From: Eubacteriales bacterium
Lineage (GTDB): Bacteria > Bacillota > Clostridia > Lachnospirales > Vallitaleaceae
Direction of reading: 5' to 3'
Length of the DNA: 54,438 nt
NCBI GenBank assembly: GCA_030535295.1
Contig: JAUMXK010000004.1
Coordinates: 1 to 54,438, forward strand
Of the stretch, positions 1 through 9,650 are shown one piece after another. Both the position numbers and the translations under genes were made by a program. The first letter of the stretch is position 1. Each line of letters opens with the position of its first letter. The notes below the pieces were generated by a model. The model did not search any database. It was given only the letters and a program-made list of their open reading frames with translations, and had not been told where the DNA came from.

Positions 1-1699
1 ATTCCTCGATATTTTTCAAATTGATTTGGAATGTATGTTTTGCCTTGTCGGGGCTAATTCTAAAATTGGTAGAATGAACAATATAGTCCTTAGGAAGTGT
101 TATTTCTCCTTTTCGGGTTGAAATCTCATAGATACATCTCTTCCCGTCGATGGCCAGCGGCATATCCGGCACTACAACTCTCCATCCGTTGTCTTTGTTT
201 AATTTGACCGGAATGGTTTGATGCAAATAACTATAATGAGAGTCATTAAGTAATTGCCGTAAATATGCTGTTACTTCCGCATTTTCCTCCTGCGGCTGCA
301 CTCCACCCTGCCAATCAATAAAGACCTCAATCTCCGTTTTGGGCTGCTTGGTTGTCAGCTCAATATTATGGGCGAATTTGACATTTTGCTCGGTATTCAA
401 AATAAGCTCCATTGGCGGATTCATCAAATACCAATTCCCATCTTTATTTTTTTCATGCAATTGAAAATTGTAATTAAAAGAGATGGACTCCCCTGCACCT
501 AAGGTGATATTGGAAAGGAAAAAGCCGGACTTATGATTATAAGTATAAAAGGATTTATAATTGTTTATCTTTTCAACCCTTTTTAAAAACTCCGCTCTTT
601 CTTCATTGCTTCCACCCTCTTTATGGGCTTCTAATTTCAATTCTTTTGTTAAAATGTTAAAATTTTCACGATTGTAGGGCTCAAATAACTTGGCTGAAAC
701 AAGGCTTTTTGTGAATAAGCTCTCCCTAAGATATTTTAGAATTTCCGCAATGCTATTATCAGAAGATTTCGCATGAAAATTCTGAGTATGGTATTTTAGC
801 CCTTCTATCCATCTTACATGTTGTAGGCTTTCATCCATATCCATCCAAATTGTATATATATTTGTATTAGTATTCAAATAGCCTAGTTCATGTGCCAAAT
901 AATTATAATTCTCTACATATGGTTTAACACCATTTCCTATCTGATTCATTTTTATAAGATAGCTTGTCGATGTCGATGAAAAACCTCTTCTCCACTCAGA
1001 AGAAGTTCCGTATTTATAAAAAAACTGATGAAAAATATCATAACCTTCTTCATAAATCGGTACTTTAATCTCTTTTTTATTATTATAATTCGGTGAATAA
1101 CCATAATTTGGCGAATCGCCTGCCAACAGGACCATGACTTTTTGGTTTTGGCTGGAACGCAGAATTTCTCTTGCCTTCCAAAAACCGTCCTGAATGAAGC
1201 GTCCGGTCGTTTCCTTTGCAGAAAGTGCGTCAATGGCAGCATGAATGCTTGTCAAATCCGATGACAGTGTTTGCTCAATTCTTCCATTATCATCATAGGC
1301 AACAATCCCCATCTGAAATTTGGTTTCTCCGCCTTGATTGCCTGCCATCAAGTCCGAAGCAAATGTCTTGGCTTTCTCCTTTATTTTGGCAAGACTATTT
1401 TTTACAGCAGAAGAAGTATCAAAAATCAAGACGACATCTGCCGGTTTTGCCACATCATTTCCGGTAATGGTAATTTTGGCTTCAAAGGTATCTTTTGAAA
1501 TCGCTTTGACTTCCTTTTTAAAGCCGATACCTTCCTGCTCAAGAACGACGGGATTCGTTCCTCTAATTTGTCCGAGCTCTTCCGTTTCTCCTTCAGCCGA
1601 TACCGGCAAGACCAACATACCCTGAAACAGCTGGATTGTCATTATTAAGACAATGAATTGCGACAATACCGAGCGAAAAATCTTCCCTTTTTTACTCAT
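1..1699 (-). CDS. von Willebrand factor A domain surface protein (partial; C-terminus outside window)
   Basis: The frame opens at an ATG (1697-1699) preceded by GAGGAG on the minus strand and stays open to the window edge, so the C-terminus is missing. About 566 residues are visible. Residues 1-34 are a signal peptide (basic start, hydrophobic core, LPVSA before Glu). A vWA fold follows, with the metal-site strand VVLIFDTSSAV near residues 89-99; the canonical DxSxS motif has Ala in place of its last Ser, so metal binding may be weaker. Near residue 455 a Cna-B-like beta module begins (IEVFIDWQGG) and runs off the edge. Family knowledge: vWA plus Cna-B proteins in Gram-positive bacteria are usually wall-anchored adhesins or pilus subunits. 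The anchor itself cannot be seen here. It has its own promoter and lies downstream of another surface-protein gene. Confidence 0.82.
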   Translation of the reverse strand, partial: MSKKGKIFRSVLSQFIVLIMTIQLFQGMLVLPVSAEGETEELGQIRGTNPVVLEQEGIGFKKEVKAISKDTFEAKITITGNDVAKPADVVLIFDTSSAVKNSLAKIKEKAKTFASDLMAGNQGGETKFQMGIVAYDDNGRIEQTLSSDLTSIHAAIDALSAKETTGRFIQDGFWKAREILRSSQNQKVMVLLAGDSPNYGYSPNYNNKKEIKVPIYEEGYDIFHQFFYKYGTSSEWRRGFSSTSTSYLIKMNQIGNGVKPYVENYNYLAHELGYLNTNTNIYTIWMDMDESLQHVRWIEGLKYHTQNFHAKSSDNSIAEILKYLRESLFTKSLVSAKLFEPYNRENFNILTKELKLEAHKEGGSNEERAEFLKRVEKINNYKSFYTYNHKSGFFLSNITLGAGESISFNYNFQLHEKNKDGNWYLMNPPMELILNTEQNVKFAHNIELTTKQPKTEIEVFIDWQGGVQPQEENAEVTAYLRQLLNDSHYSYLHQTIPVKLNKDNGWRVVVPDMPLAIDGKRCIYEISTRKGEITLPKDYIVHSTNFRISPDKAKHTFQINLKNIEE

Positions 1700-1726
1700 A
1701 AACTCCTCACTTTCTGCATAAAACAT

Positions 1727-1819
1727 TCTTCTTTTTTAAAGAAGATTTTACATTTACGTCTACCCTTTATATTACAATATCATTACAAATACTATATATT
1801 TATTTTATAATTAAGTCAA
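1727..1819 (-). promoter_or_regulatory. Promoter and leader hairpin of the vWA protein gene
   Basis: On the minus strand TTGACT (1814-1819) and TATAGT (1791-1796) are separated by 17 bp, close to the sigma-A consensus. A small leader hairpin (TCTTCTTT / AAAGAAGA, 1727-1745) lies between this promoter and the start codon. No operator is recognised. Confidence 0.68.
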
Positions 1820-1883
1820 TAGTCATTTTAATAGTAATAAAGCCTGAGTAATTTACGATAAATAAGAAAGCACATCAAGAAAC

Positions 1884-1918
1884 AAGCCATTGCACAAGCT
1901 TTTCCTATGCAATGGCTT
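1884..1918 (-). terminator. Intrinsic terminator of the large adhesin gene
   Basis: A perfect 11-bp stem (AAGCCATTGCA / TGCAATGGCTT) with a 13-nt loop begins 18 bases past the adhesin stop codon. In the minus direction it is followed by TGTTTCTT, a modest U-tract. It separates this gene from the next promoter. Confidence 0.7.
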
Positions 1919-1935
1919 TAATCATCTTTCAGTTG

Positions 1936-4900
1936 TTATTTCCGTTTTATAAAAATCGCTCCTGCAAAAAAGAGAATGCCGCATAAGAAATAATATAATT
2001 TCGGAATACCGGAAGTTTGCGGCAAGGTCGTCACACCTTGCGGTACCGGTACATCAATTTCAATAATTTCTTCATACTGCGAACCATCCGGTCGCTTGAT
2101 AATGATTTGGATTTTCTCTTTTCCGTAGAACTTAGGATCCGGGGTAAATTTCCAGTGTCTGCCGTCAAATTCAATGATGCCGTTCTTCGGCGGTACGACT
2201 ACTTGTGGTACATCACCATCCGGAATATCCAGTTCTCCCTCTGTGCTCGGGGATTCCGGTACCGGATTTGGCGTTGGCTCAGGAGTCGGTTCTGGTGTAG
2301 GAGCCGGTTCTTCCGGCTTTGGCTCAGGAGTCGGTTTTGGTTCTTCCGGCTTTGGCTCCGGCTCCGGTTTTGGAGTCGGTTTTGGTTCTTCAGGCTTTGG
2401 AGTCGGTTCAAACGGCGTTACCGTTTCCACCGGCTTATAGGTATTGGTCACGGTGATAACAGCCTTGCGAATCCTAGTAGGAATGCCATTTATCAACACA
2501 TTTTCTTCTTCGAAACTTTGAATCGGATGCATGGTATCAACGACCGCACCGTTTTTATCTGTCGCCTTCATTTCATAAGGTGACGGCACAGGATTTTCCA
2601 CTACATGATAGCGATACTTCTGGCCGTTATTATCATATTCCGGTAAATTTATGTAGGTAAAACTCCAATGACTTGAAGCACTCAATATTTCCGGCTGTAA
2701 GAAGGAAGTACCGTTTCGCATCAGTTGTACCGTAGTACTCTCTTCCCTCTTATCCACCCAAACTTTTTTGACTTCAATCGTCACTTCATCCGTTCGGATA
2801 TTGGTGAGCTTTATCTCAGCGGTTTTCTTTCTGTCACCTCTCAAGGTAATTTGTCCGCTTTGTGGCAATTTTTGATAACCGGTCTCCATCTTTTGTTCCG
2901 CTATAGTACGGTAGCCGTCTACACCGCCTTCTTCTACAAAGTACACAATATCACTTCCGTCATCCGCCTTGGCATAAAGTCCGCTAAAGACCACCTTGGT
3001 TTCCCCGGGATTTAACACTTTGGTTGCTATCGGTGCTGTTTGTTTATTGCTTTTCAAGAAAACGGTAATCGGCTTTGCCGGTTCTCCGGCAGGCTTTTTC
3101 CATTCTTTTTCCACTGTGATGGTGGTAGGAATCCGGCTGGCATTGATAAGAAACAGCTCTTTGGTTGTTTTGTTTAAGGCCTTGCCGTCCGTCACGGTTA
3201 TTTGTCCTTGGCCATTTACCGTCAATGTATAGACTGTATTGTCCTGCAAATAACCTTGTGGAGCTTTGGTCTCTCTGAGTGTATAGGTTTTATTATTGTC
3301 CAAACCGATAAACTTCGCCAGACCGAAATCTGTGGTAGTCAATTTTCTCCATTCAGTATTTCCGTCAAAAATGGTAAATTCCGCACCTTCCAGCTCTTTG
3401 TTTTCTTCATTTACTTTTACCACTTCTATACCGGTAAAGGTAGCGAATTTGGCGAAAGAATCGTAGTGAGTGCTTTGATACTCTTCATTTCTCACACTGA
3501 TATTCTTTTCTTTCACCATCACGGTGTTGGAAATGGTTTGTCCGCCTGTGGTTGCAATATCGGTAAGATACTGTAATCGGTATGCTTTGTGCTTTTTCAC
3601 TCTGAGTTTCACTTCAATCTTCTTCTCCACTTTGTTGTAGAATAGATTTTGTTCCGACCCTTCCGTCTTTAGCTCAATCAGATTGATATGCTCGTCAGCA
3701 GTATCAAAGGTACCGTCCGCCTTGATATCCATTTCTATCAGGCGCATCTTACCGACTGTTTGCAGACTGCCGTCTTCTTTTTCCCGAAAGCTGTGTTGCG
3801 GTGCTAAGGTATCTACAAAAGTAATCTCGGTATTATCTGCCACCAGTCTCGGTACATAGTCAACTGTCCAGGTCAAAGCACCGAATTGGGACGGTCTTCT
3901 TGAAATACTGCTGGTATTGCCTTTATCCAATTTACCGTCATTTTCTTTGGTCAGCATTTTCGGTTCAAATTTTGTTTTTTGCTCTGCCACCAGTACACGA
4001 TTACTAAATGGAGCAAAGCTTATCGGCTCTACTTGTACTTTATTTGTTATTTCAATTTTATCTTTATTATAGGTCGCAAATTTATCATCAAAGTTGCTCA
4101 CCTTTGGTCTTGCTTTCAATAAAATGACATAAGGCTTCTCAATATTTTCTCTGATTTCAAATTGCGCTACGGAGGTTCCGACAAATTGATTGCCGCTAAA
4201 GGCAATGGCATTGAGCTCGGTCTCTGTCAATGCATCATTGATAGCCTCCACAGAAGAATTGGTATTACTCCATTCTGCCGGCTTTTTCCCTTCAAATACT
4301 AAAAAGTCTTTTCCATCCTGAATTGGCACAAATTCCCAATCTGCAGGCAGAGTGTCCGTAATCCGTACGCCGTCAAAATAGGTTTTAAAACTTTTAAACG
4401 GACTTTTATTAAAGCTGATTCGATAGATAACCGAGTCATCGGTATGATGATAGCCCGATTCGGTATCCGTTGCTTTTTGGTTTGCAATGGTAGAAGTCAG
4501 TACCTCGCCAGGCATCCAAGCATTTCTATCTAGCATTTCTTTCGCCAGCATTCTTGGCCGAAAGTCATTGGATTGTGTAAACGAGGTATCCACTTTCACA
4601 TTTCCATCGAAGACGGTCGCACCGTTAAAGGCAAGTTTTTGACCATTGCTGAAGACCAATTCCGGATTGGTCGGTTCCGTCCAAAGATTGACCCTCCATG
4701 TATCTTTCTTTGCTTCTGGATTATTGGCTGTAATTTCTACTAAATCCGCCACATGGATGCCATCCGAGTAAAGCTTATGTACTTTGTAGCTTAAATCGCC
4801 TCTTTCTACTTCTATTTTTACCAATTTTTGATACGATGGATAGCCTCGTCCCGTCACACGAGCAATTGTATTTACAATCGCAACTCCGTCAATGCTCTTC

Positions 4901-6738
4901 TCTGTCCCTTCCGGATTTAAGCTCAACTTAGACTCGTTAAAAGGCAAAAACGGCAAAAAATCAAATAATCTCGGACTTGTCAAATGTTCTACCGAGCGTT
5001 GCGGCTCACCTTGTGAATCCACTCCATCTTTGATTTTCAGAGTCCACTTCACTTGCAGACTGTCCCATGTCTGCTCTCCGCTCTTTCGCACCAATTTGGT
5101 GCCGATATAAGCCGTTGCCGAAACATTCCTATAACTTCTTTCTGTCATTCCGTCCCATTCCGGATAAAAGGCATTTTGATAAAATTTAAAGTCATAGCTG
5201 CTCAAATCAACTTCTACCTTTAAAACCAATCTTCTCGGCTCACTGCTGCCATTATCATAATCCGGAACAGCAAAACGTGAATGAGCAGGTAAACTTGTAA
5301 TTTCATTGCCAATCGGTATCCATGTGACATTGGCATAAAATTTACCATAGTCCAAATGGGTGCTTTGCTTCAGTTGTGCCTCTTGACTTGCTGTAAGAAC
5401 CGGTTTCTGCCACTGCGCCGACACAAATTTCATAGAATTTTCTTCATTCAAATTAATCGTCGCTTGGACATCACCATCTTTCAAATGTAAGTTATTTAGC
5501 CCCTTAATTCCTTGCAAATTGGCATAAAGATACCATTCAAATTCGAATTTTTTGGGTTCATTCGGTTTGGGATGTTTTTGGTGCTGTTGGCTTTTGAGAA
5601 ATAACTCCATGCCTCTTATTTTTGCCTCTGCCGTAGCGGTCGCCACCGATACACCGCTATGATTCAAAAGCTGAACCGTGTTTTTTTTGTAGAATATATT
5701 ATACGCTTTCATGTTGGAACGATACAATTCATCTTCTGACATCTTGGTATAGAATCTGATTTCCTGCGGACTGCTTGTTCCGCTTGGAAAAAGATAATGA
5801 AACCCATCCGGTGTCGTATCCGCATCTGACGGATTGACATCATCCATAATGACATCCTCCAAACTGCCCCCAACTAAAATGGCATTAGGACGTGCTAAAT
5901 CGTTACTCATACTTTTCAATTCACCGGTATCCGGAACTGTTCTACCTGCATTTTTCGGTTTTTTATAAAAAATATCCTTTAATGTATATCCGCTCAAATC
6001 CGCCGGTATTTCCTGTCCGTGCACATTTTGATTGAGCTCTACCACAACCTTCCACTCCACATTGCGGTTTTCATAATGATTTCTTGAAAGAGTCTTCGTC
6101 TTGGAACTGTCTTCCGATACACTTACCAATTCTTTCGTAATTCTTGGCGATAAATCCGGTGTAAACGTCAAATTATAGTTTTTCTCTAAAATTGTCCTCA
6201 TTTCGGAAGTCGATTGACCGCTGACGGTAGTCAGATAAAAACGCCCCGAAAAACCAAAACTGACATCTTTTGTTTCCTGACCGAAAACTTCTTTTTCTCC
6301 ATTGAACACAATTCTTGCTACCAGAGCCGTTCCGTCCTGACGAAACATCACTTCACCGATTTTTACATTTTCCTTTGTCTTAAAGTCCAAAGTTTGAGTA
6401 ATGAATGTGTCTACCGATAAATCATTCGAAATTGTAAACTCGGCAAAGTCATTGTACCTTACCACTTCATTTTCATCCACCGGCAAACCTGCCTTGATAT
6501 AATCACCCTCAACCTTGATAGCCATTTCCATATTAAATTGGACTTCCTTGGATGTATCAATATTACTGCCGTCAGCCAAATCCGCTCCTGATTGTTTTAC
6601 TTCTTTTTTGTCAATCTGTACTCTTGTCGTGACATCGATTCCTGTTCTTTCATTTTCTGCAAATATACTGACATAATTCGGCAATATACCGATTAACATT
6701 ATTATAACTAATAGTAGGCTAATTCCTTTTTTCCTCAT
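1936..6738 (-). CDS. LPXTG-type cell-wall-anchored adhesin with Cna-B modules
   Basis: This is a 1600-residue secreted protein. Residues 1-27 form a signal peptide (MRKKG then a hydrophobic core ending SIFA). The first roughly 1100 residues are extended beta-rich adhesin sequence of the collagen-binding/fibrinogen-binding type. Three SpaA/Cna-B-type modules follow, at about 1100-1190 (IEVVKVN...EGAEFTI...LRETKAP), 1200-1290 (ITVEKEW) and 1315-1430 (IEVKKVW). A Pro/Glu/Lys-rich wall-spanning stretch covers about 1440-1495. A sortase motif LPQTS at 1572-1576, a hydrophobic segment and a short basic tail end the protein. Family knowledge: Cna-B modules usually carry intramolecular isopeptide bonds, and sortase cleaves between Thr and the next residue. 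Ser instead of Gly after Thr is a variation. The start has GAGGG upstream. Ligand unknown. Confidence 0.85.
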   Translation of the reverse strand: MRKKGISLLLVIIMLIGILPNYVSIFAENERTGIDVTTRVQIDKKEVKQSGADLADGSNIDTSKEVQFNMEMAIKVEGDYIKAGLPVDENEVVRYNDFAEFTISNDLSVDTFITQTLDFKTKENVKIGEVMFRQDGTALVARIVFNGEKEVFGQETKDVSFGFSGRFYLTTVSGQSTSEMRTILEKNYNLTFTPDLSPRITKELVSVSEDSSKTKTLSRNHYENRNVEWKVVVELNQNVHGQEIPADLSGYTLKDIFYKKPKNAGRTVPDTGELKSMSNDLARPNAILVGGSLEDVIMDDVNPSDADTTPDGFHYLFPSGTSSPQEIRFYTKMSEDELYRSNMKAYNIFYKKNTVQLLNHSGVSVATATAEAKIRGMELFLKSQQHQKHPKPNEPKKFEFEWYLYANLQGIKGLNNLHLKDGDVQATINLNEENSMKFVSAQWQKPVLTASQEAQLKQSTHLDYGKFYANVTWIPIGNEITSLPAHSRFAVPDYDNGSSEPRRLVLKVEVDLSSYDFKFYQNAFYPEWDGMTERSYRNVSATAYIGTKLVRKSGEQTWDSLQVKWTLKIKDGVDSQGEPQRSVEHLTSPRLFDFLPFLPFNESKLSLNPEGTEKSIDGVAIVNTIARVTGRGYPSYQKLVKIEVERGDLSYKVHKLYSDGIHVADLVEITANNPEAKKDTWRVNLWTEPTNPELVFSNGQKLAFNGATVFDGNVKVDTSFTQSNDFRPRMLAKEMLDRNAWMPGEVLTSTIANQKATDTESGYHHTDDSVIYRISFNKSPFKSFKTYFDGVRITDTLPADWEFVPIQDGKDFLVFEGKKPAEWSNTNSSVEAINDALTETELNAIAFSGNQFVGTSVAQFEIRENIEKPYVILLKARPKVSNFDDKFATYNKDKIEITNKVQVEPISFAPFSNRVLVAEQKTKFEPKMLTKENDGKLDKGNTSSISRRPSQFGALTWTVDYVPRLVADNTEITFVDTLAPQHSFREKEDGSLQTVGKMRLIEMDIKADGTFDTADEHINLIELKTEGSEQNLFYNKVEKKIEVKLRVKKHKAYRLQYLTDIATTGGQTISNTVMVKEKNISVRNEEYQSTHYDSFAKFATFTGIEVVKVNEENKELEGAEFTIFDGNTEWRKLTTTDFGLAKFIGLDNNKTYTLRETKAPQGYLQDNTVYTLTVNGQGQITVTDGKALNKTTKELFLINASRIPTTITVEKEWKKPAGEPAKPITVFLKSNKQTAPIATKVLNPGETKVVFSGLYAKADDGSDIVYFVEEGGVDGYRTIAEQKMETGYQKLPQSGQITLRGDRKKTAEIKLTNIRTDEVTIEVKKVWVDKREESTTVQLMRNGTSFLQPEILSASSHWSFTYINLPEYDNNGQKYRYHVVENPVPSPYEMKATDKNGAVVDTMHPIQSFEEENVLINGIPTRIRKAVITVTNTYKPVETVTPFEPTPKPEEPKPTPKPEPEPKPEEPKPTPEPKPEEPAPTPEPTPEPTPNPVPESPSTEGELDIPDGDVPQVVVPPKNGIIEFDGRHWKFTPDPKFYGKEKIQIIIKRPDGSQYEEIIEIDVPVPQGVTTLPQTSGIPKLYYFLCGILFFAGAIFIKRK
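2262..2412 (-). repeat. Proline-rich wall-spanning repeat inside the adhesin
   Basis: The coding sequence repeats PKPEEPKPTP-like and PEPTPEPT-like units (about residues 1440-1495), giving GC-richer, strand-biased DNA with near-identical Glu-Pro codon runs. It is in frame and sits just before the final folded stretch and LPQTS anchor, as expected for a peptidoglycan-spanning spacer. Copy number may vary by slippage. Confidence 0.8.
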
Positions 6739-6776
6739 ATTATTTCCCTCTTTTTTGCATATTAATTCTGACGAAT

Positions 6777-6805
6777 ATTATATCGGATATTTGCCCTATA
6801 AAATA
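6777..6805 (-). promoter_or_regulatory. Probable promoter of the adhesin gene
   Basis: A perfect TATAAT (6777-6782, minus strand) lies 38 bases upstream of the adhesin start codon. No good -35 hexamer is present at the expected spacing (TATTTT at 6800-6805), so an activator or an alternative element may be involved. Confidence 0.4.
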
Positions 6806-6861
6806 AATAGCTTTTTCTCCTTTTGCTTTTGTTTTTGAAATTTTTTCCCTGCTTGTATAAT

Positions 6862-6959
6862 AAAAAGAGAGGTCTTTTCCTAATATGATTCTCTAAAAGC
6901 AGATTCGGTTATTTCCTTTGTCTACTTGTAGAGAATCTTATCCTTGTACCTCTCTTTTT
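6862..6959 (-). terminator. Nested long-range terminator hairpin after the chemoreceptor gene
   Basis: An outer 12-bp perfect stem (AAAAAGAGAGGT 6862-6873 / ACCTCTCTTTTT 6948-6959) encloses an inner 8-bp stem (GATTCTCT 6887-6894 / AGAGAATC 6930-6937) with a 35-nt loop. It starts three bases past the chemoreceptor stop. In the minus direction the 3' arm ends in CTCTTTTTATT, a usable U-tract. It is larger than an ordinary terminator hairpin and could be a processed RNA 3' end. Confidence 0.6.
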
Positions 6960-6962
6960 GCT

Positions 6963-9017
6963 TTAATCCATTTTAAATTGTTTGGTAAACGAAATCATAT
7001 CTTCTGCAATCAATACCAGTTGATTGCTTGCATCGGATATCTTTTCAATCGTCGATACCTGCTGCTCTACGGTCGCCAGTACTTCCTCTGTGCTGGCTGC
7101 ATTTTCCTCTGAAATCGAAGATAAATTCTCTATCATAGAGAGTACCGTTTCTTTCTCTTCTTCAACATTGCCCTGCAATTTATTGATATTGGCAATAATA
7201 CCCTTGGTTTGCTCAATCGCATTGGCAATTCCTTCAAAGCGAGCATTGGTATCTTCTACGCTCTTTTCTTGCTCCTCTACATATTTGCTGACATTGTCGA
7301 TTGCTTCCACCGCAAAATCGGCCTTCTTGGAGAGCTCTGCAATAATCTCTTTGATTTCTTCGGTAAAACGGGTAGAATCTTCCGCCAGTTTACGTATTTC
7401 ATCAGCAACTACGGCAAATCCCTTTCCTGCATCTCCCGCTCTGGCCGCTTCGATAGCCGCATTCAATGCAAGAAGATTGGTTTGGTCGGCAATCGAACCA
7501 ATCATATCGGAAGCAGCTTCAATCTTTTTGGTTGATTGATTGGTACTTTCAATCACGTCAAAAATCTCTTTCGATGATTTCTTGTTGTCCGAAGTCGTTC
7601 GGTTCAACTTTTGAATGGTTTCCAGACCACTGTTTTTCAGATTGTTGACAGTTTCCGTTGACTCATTCAATTTTTCAATCAAATAAAGATTTTCCTTTAA
7701 AGAATCACTCAGTTGCTCCATGGACGCCAAGCCTCTTTGAGTGTCCTCCGCCTGTGTATTTGCTCCATTGGCGATTTCTCCAATGGTTTGAGCGATTTCC
7801 CCCGAAGAATCGGCCGATTGATTGGCAATCGCTGTCAACTCTTGGGAAGAGGAAGCCAGAACTTCCGCATTTTTATTGATAGAAACAATCATTGCTTTCA
7901 TATTGTCAATTAACTGCATGATGGAACGGCTGATAATACCGATTTCATCTTCACGTTTCAAATAATTTTCGGTGGCTGACTGCTCCTTAATAACCAAATC
8001 AAAACCGGCGATTTGCTCAATCAAGCAACTGATATGCCTGATAGGATTGATAAAATTATTTGAAAAGAAATACACTGTCAATAATGCAATCAGTAAAAAC
8101 GGAAAACTGACCATAATTCCCGAAAAAACGGTAGTCCTTATCGGCTGAAGCATTTCTTCTTCCGCCAGTTGAACTACAACACCCCAATTCGTACCCTGTA
8201 TTTTGGAATAAGAAGCAATCTTCTTACCTTTCCAGTCATACTCTACAATACCGTGGGTATTGCCGGGATTTCTGAACATTTCCATGTCTTTTTCATATAC
8301 TTGCAAAAATGGTATAAAGGCACTTTCTTCCTTTGCCAATTCCTGAATGTTTTTGTTTTGATTTGTATATTTCTTATCAGGATGTCCCATGATATAGCCC
8401 TTATCATTTATAATAAAGGCATAACCCGATGTGCCGTACTTAAAATCATCCACAATATCCGATAGGAAATCTGCCGACTTTACACCGCTGATAACCGCAC
8501 TGACTTGTCCGTCTTTATACATCGGAGCAGCAATTACAAATATTTTCATACCGTTTTGCATGTTCACAATCAAATCCGAATAGTTGGCTTCTCCCTTCAT
8601 TGCCATCTGAAAATAGGCTCTTGCCGATACATCTCTTCCGTCTGAAAATGCGATACCTTTGCTGTCAAATATATCAAAATCTAAATATTCGGTCTCTTTA
8701 CTTTCGTTCTTCATCTCCAATCGTATATTTTCCTTGCTGTTCCTATCAGTGTTAAACGATTCTCTTCGTCCGAAGCTACTCATAAAATTAAGATCGGCAT
8801 TTACTTTTTCAGCAATAATATTCGAGATATTCTTCGCCGTTGTTTCCAGTTTTTCTCTTGTATCCTTATGAATACTTTTTGCCATCATCACCGATGCTAC
8901 AACTACTAACACAATTGTTAAAAGTAACATGGTCACACATGCCAATAAAAGTAATTTCGTTCGAATACTTTTTAGCCTTGTTGCCTTTCTTTTTGATGTT
9001 TTAATTTCTTTCTTCAA
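6963..9017 (-). CDS. Methyl-accepting chemotaxis protein with Cache sensor domain
   Basis: A 684-residue transmembrane chemoreceptor. The order is a short basic N-terminus, a membrane segment (about 20-45), an extracytoplasmic double-Cache-like region (about 50-285), a second membrane segment (about 295-318), HAMP, and the cytoplasmic signalling coiled coil. The highly conserved hairpin tip ([19 protein letters not shown]) is near residue 520. Family knowledge: such receptors control CheA; Cache domains often bind amino acids or carboxylates. The ligand here is unknown. I chose the TTG start at 9017 because AAGGAGG lies five bases upstream. The frame could extend to a TTG at 9068, but that codon is part of the TTGACA promoter box. 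No flagellar or che genes are nearby. Confidence 0.9.
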   Translation of the reverse strand: MKKEIKTSKRKATRLKSIRTKLLLLACVTMLLLTIVLVVVASVMMAKSIHKDTREKLETTAKNISNIIAEKVNADLNFMSSFGRRESFNTDRNSKENIRLEMKNESKETEYLDFDIFDSKGIAFSDGRDVSARAYFQMAMKGEANYSDLIVNMQNGMKIFVIAAPMYKDGQVSAVISGVKSADFLSDIVDDFKYGTSGYAFIINDKGYIMGHPDKKYTNQNKNIQELAKEESAFIPFLQVYEKDMEMFRNPGNTHGIVEYDWKGKKIASYSKIQGTNWGVVVQLAEEEMLQPIRTTVFSGIMVSFPFLLIALLTVYFFSNNFINPIRHISCLIEQIAGFDLVIKEQSATENYLKREDEIGIISRSIMQLIDNMKAMIVSINKNAEVLASSSQELTAIANQSADSSGEIAQTIGEIANGANTQAEDTQRGLASMEQLSDSLKENLYLIEKLNESTETVNNLKNSGLETIQKLNRTTSDNKKSSKEIFDVIESTNQSTKKIEAASDMIGSIADQTNLLALNAAIEAARAGDAGKGFAVVADEIRKLAEDSTRFTEEIKEIIAELSKKADFAVEAIDNVSKYVEEQEKSVEDTNARFEGIANAIEQTKGIIANINKLQGNVEEEKETVLSMIENLSSISEENAASTEEVLATVEQQVSTIEKISDASNQLVLIAEDMISFTKQFKMD

Positions 9018-9039
9018 TTCTGCCTCCTTGATAAGTATG

Positions 9040-9068
9040 ATACTATTTTTATCGGCATTTTTTGTCAA
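9040..9068 (-). promoter_or_regulatory. Promoter of the chemoreceptor gene
   Basis: A perfect TTGACA (9063-9068) and TAGTAT (9040-9045) are 17 bp apart on the minus strand, followed closely by the AAGGAGG ribosome binding site at 9023-9029. The short leader supports the TTG start at 9017. Confidence 0.7.
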
Positions 9069-9196
9069 GAAAATACCAAATATATTATAAAATCATCTTT
9101 CCGATATTTTTATGGATTTATTTCAGTATTTTAAATCTTTTTCTTTAGTCACTATTTGCTTGAAGATAGTACTTGATTAAAATATCTTAAAACATC

Positions 9197-9224
9197 AAAA
9201 GCCGCTAAGCTTTCACTTAGCGGC
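9197..9224 (-). terminator. Intrinsic terminator of the L31 gene
   Basis: A perfect 9-bp GC-rich stem (GCCGCTAAG 9201-9209 / CTTAGCGGC 9216-9224) with a 6-nt loop is followed on the minus strand by TTTTGATGTTTT. It lies 27 bases past the rpmE stop. Confidence 0.85.
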
Positions 9225-9251
9225 CATATTTTCCATCCACATTTCAAAAAA

Positions 9252-9503
9252 TTACTCTGCTTTGATACCATACTTACGATTAAATTGTTCGATACGGCCT
9301 CTAGCTGCAGTTACCTTTTGTTGTCCGGTATAGAAAGGATGAGAATCAGATGTAATTTCCATGCGAATCAACGGATAGCTATTGCCATCTTCCCATTCTA
9401 CCATTTCACTTGATGTTCTGGTCGAAGCACTTAAAAACTTAAAACCGGATGTTGAATCCATAAATACGACCGGATGATACTCCGGATGAATACCTTTTTT
9501 CAC
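9252..9503 (-). CDS. rpmE2: 50S ribosomal protein L31 type B
   Basis: An 83-residue protein matching L31 from [15 protein letters not shown] to the C-terminal [10 protein letters not shown] segment. It contains no cysteine, so it is the zinc-independent type B (C-) form rather than the form with a Zn ribbon. The GTG at 9501-9503 is chosen because AGAGGTGA lies just upstream and it gives the usual family N-terminus (xKKGIHPEY); a longer frame from 9527 lacks this support. Family knowledge: in some Bacillota type B L31 is induced under zinc limitation by Zur. I do not see a clear Zur palindrome here. The gene stands alone between its own promoter and terminator, with a leader of about 60 nt containing GAGG/CCTC repeats. 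Confidence 0.95.
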   Translation of the reverse strand: MKKGIHPEYHPVVFMDSTSGFKFLSASTRTSSEMVEWEDGNSYPLIRMEITSDSHPFYTGQQKVTAARGRIEQFNRKYGIKAE

Positions 9504-9567
9504 TATTTTCACCTCTTTCCTCAGCAAATTTTACGAGGAATAAAATCACCTCATAAATAACTCGTTA

Positions 9568-9596
9568 ATTATAGCATACTTTTTTTGAAGTTGCAA
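9568..9596 (-). promoter_or_regulatory. Promoter of the L31 gene
   Basis: TTGCAA (9591-9596) and a perfect TATAAT (9568-9573) are 17 bp apart on the minus strand. The leader that follows carries a short GAGGTGATTTTATTCCTC hairpin, which could be a ribosomal-protein autoregulatory leader, although this is only inference. Confidence 0.75.
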
Positions 9597-9650
9597 ACTA
9601 TTTTTAAAAATTATTTTGTTTTTTACTTTTTCTTTTTCTTTTGGCAGACC

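Noticed and set aside
2199..2440. Short regular repeats that might look like a CRISPR array
   Set aside because: They are in-frame Pro-Glu-Lys codon repeats inside the adhesin gene with no constant repeat-spacer pattern.
2017..2583. A 188-codon open frame on the plus strand opposite the adhesin
   Set aside because: Its Arg/Phe/Trp-rich repeats mirror the Pro/Glu/Lys repeat of the real gene on the other strand; no ribosome binding site.
7024..7539. A 171-codon plus-strand frame opposite the chemoreceptor
   Set aside because: Ser/Ala/Ile-rich shadow of the coiled coil on the other strand; no binding site and no family resemblance.
9504..9600. Zur operator before the zinc-free L31 gene
   Set aside because: No convincing Zur-type palindrome overlaps the clear TTGCAA-17-TATAAT promoter, so zinc control is not claimed.
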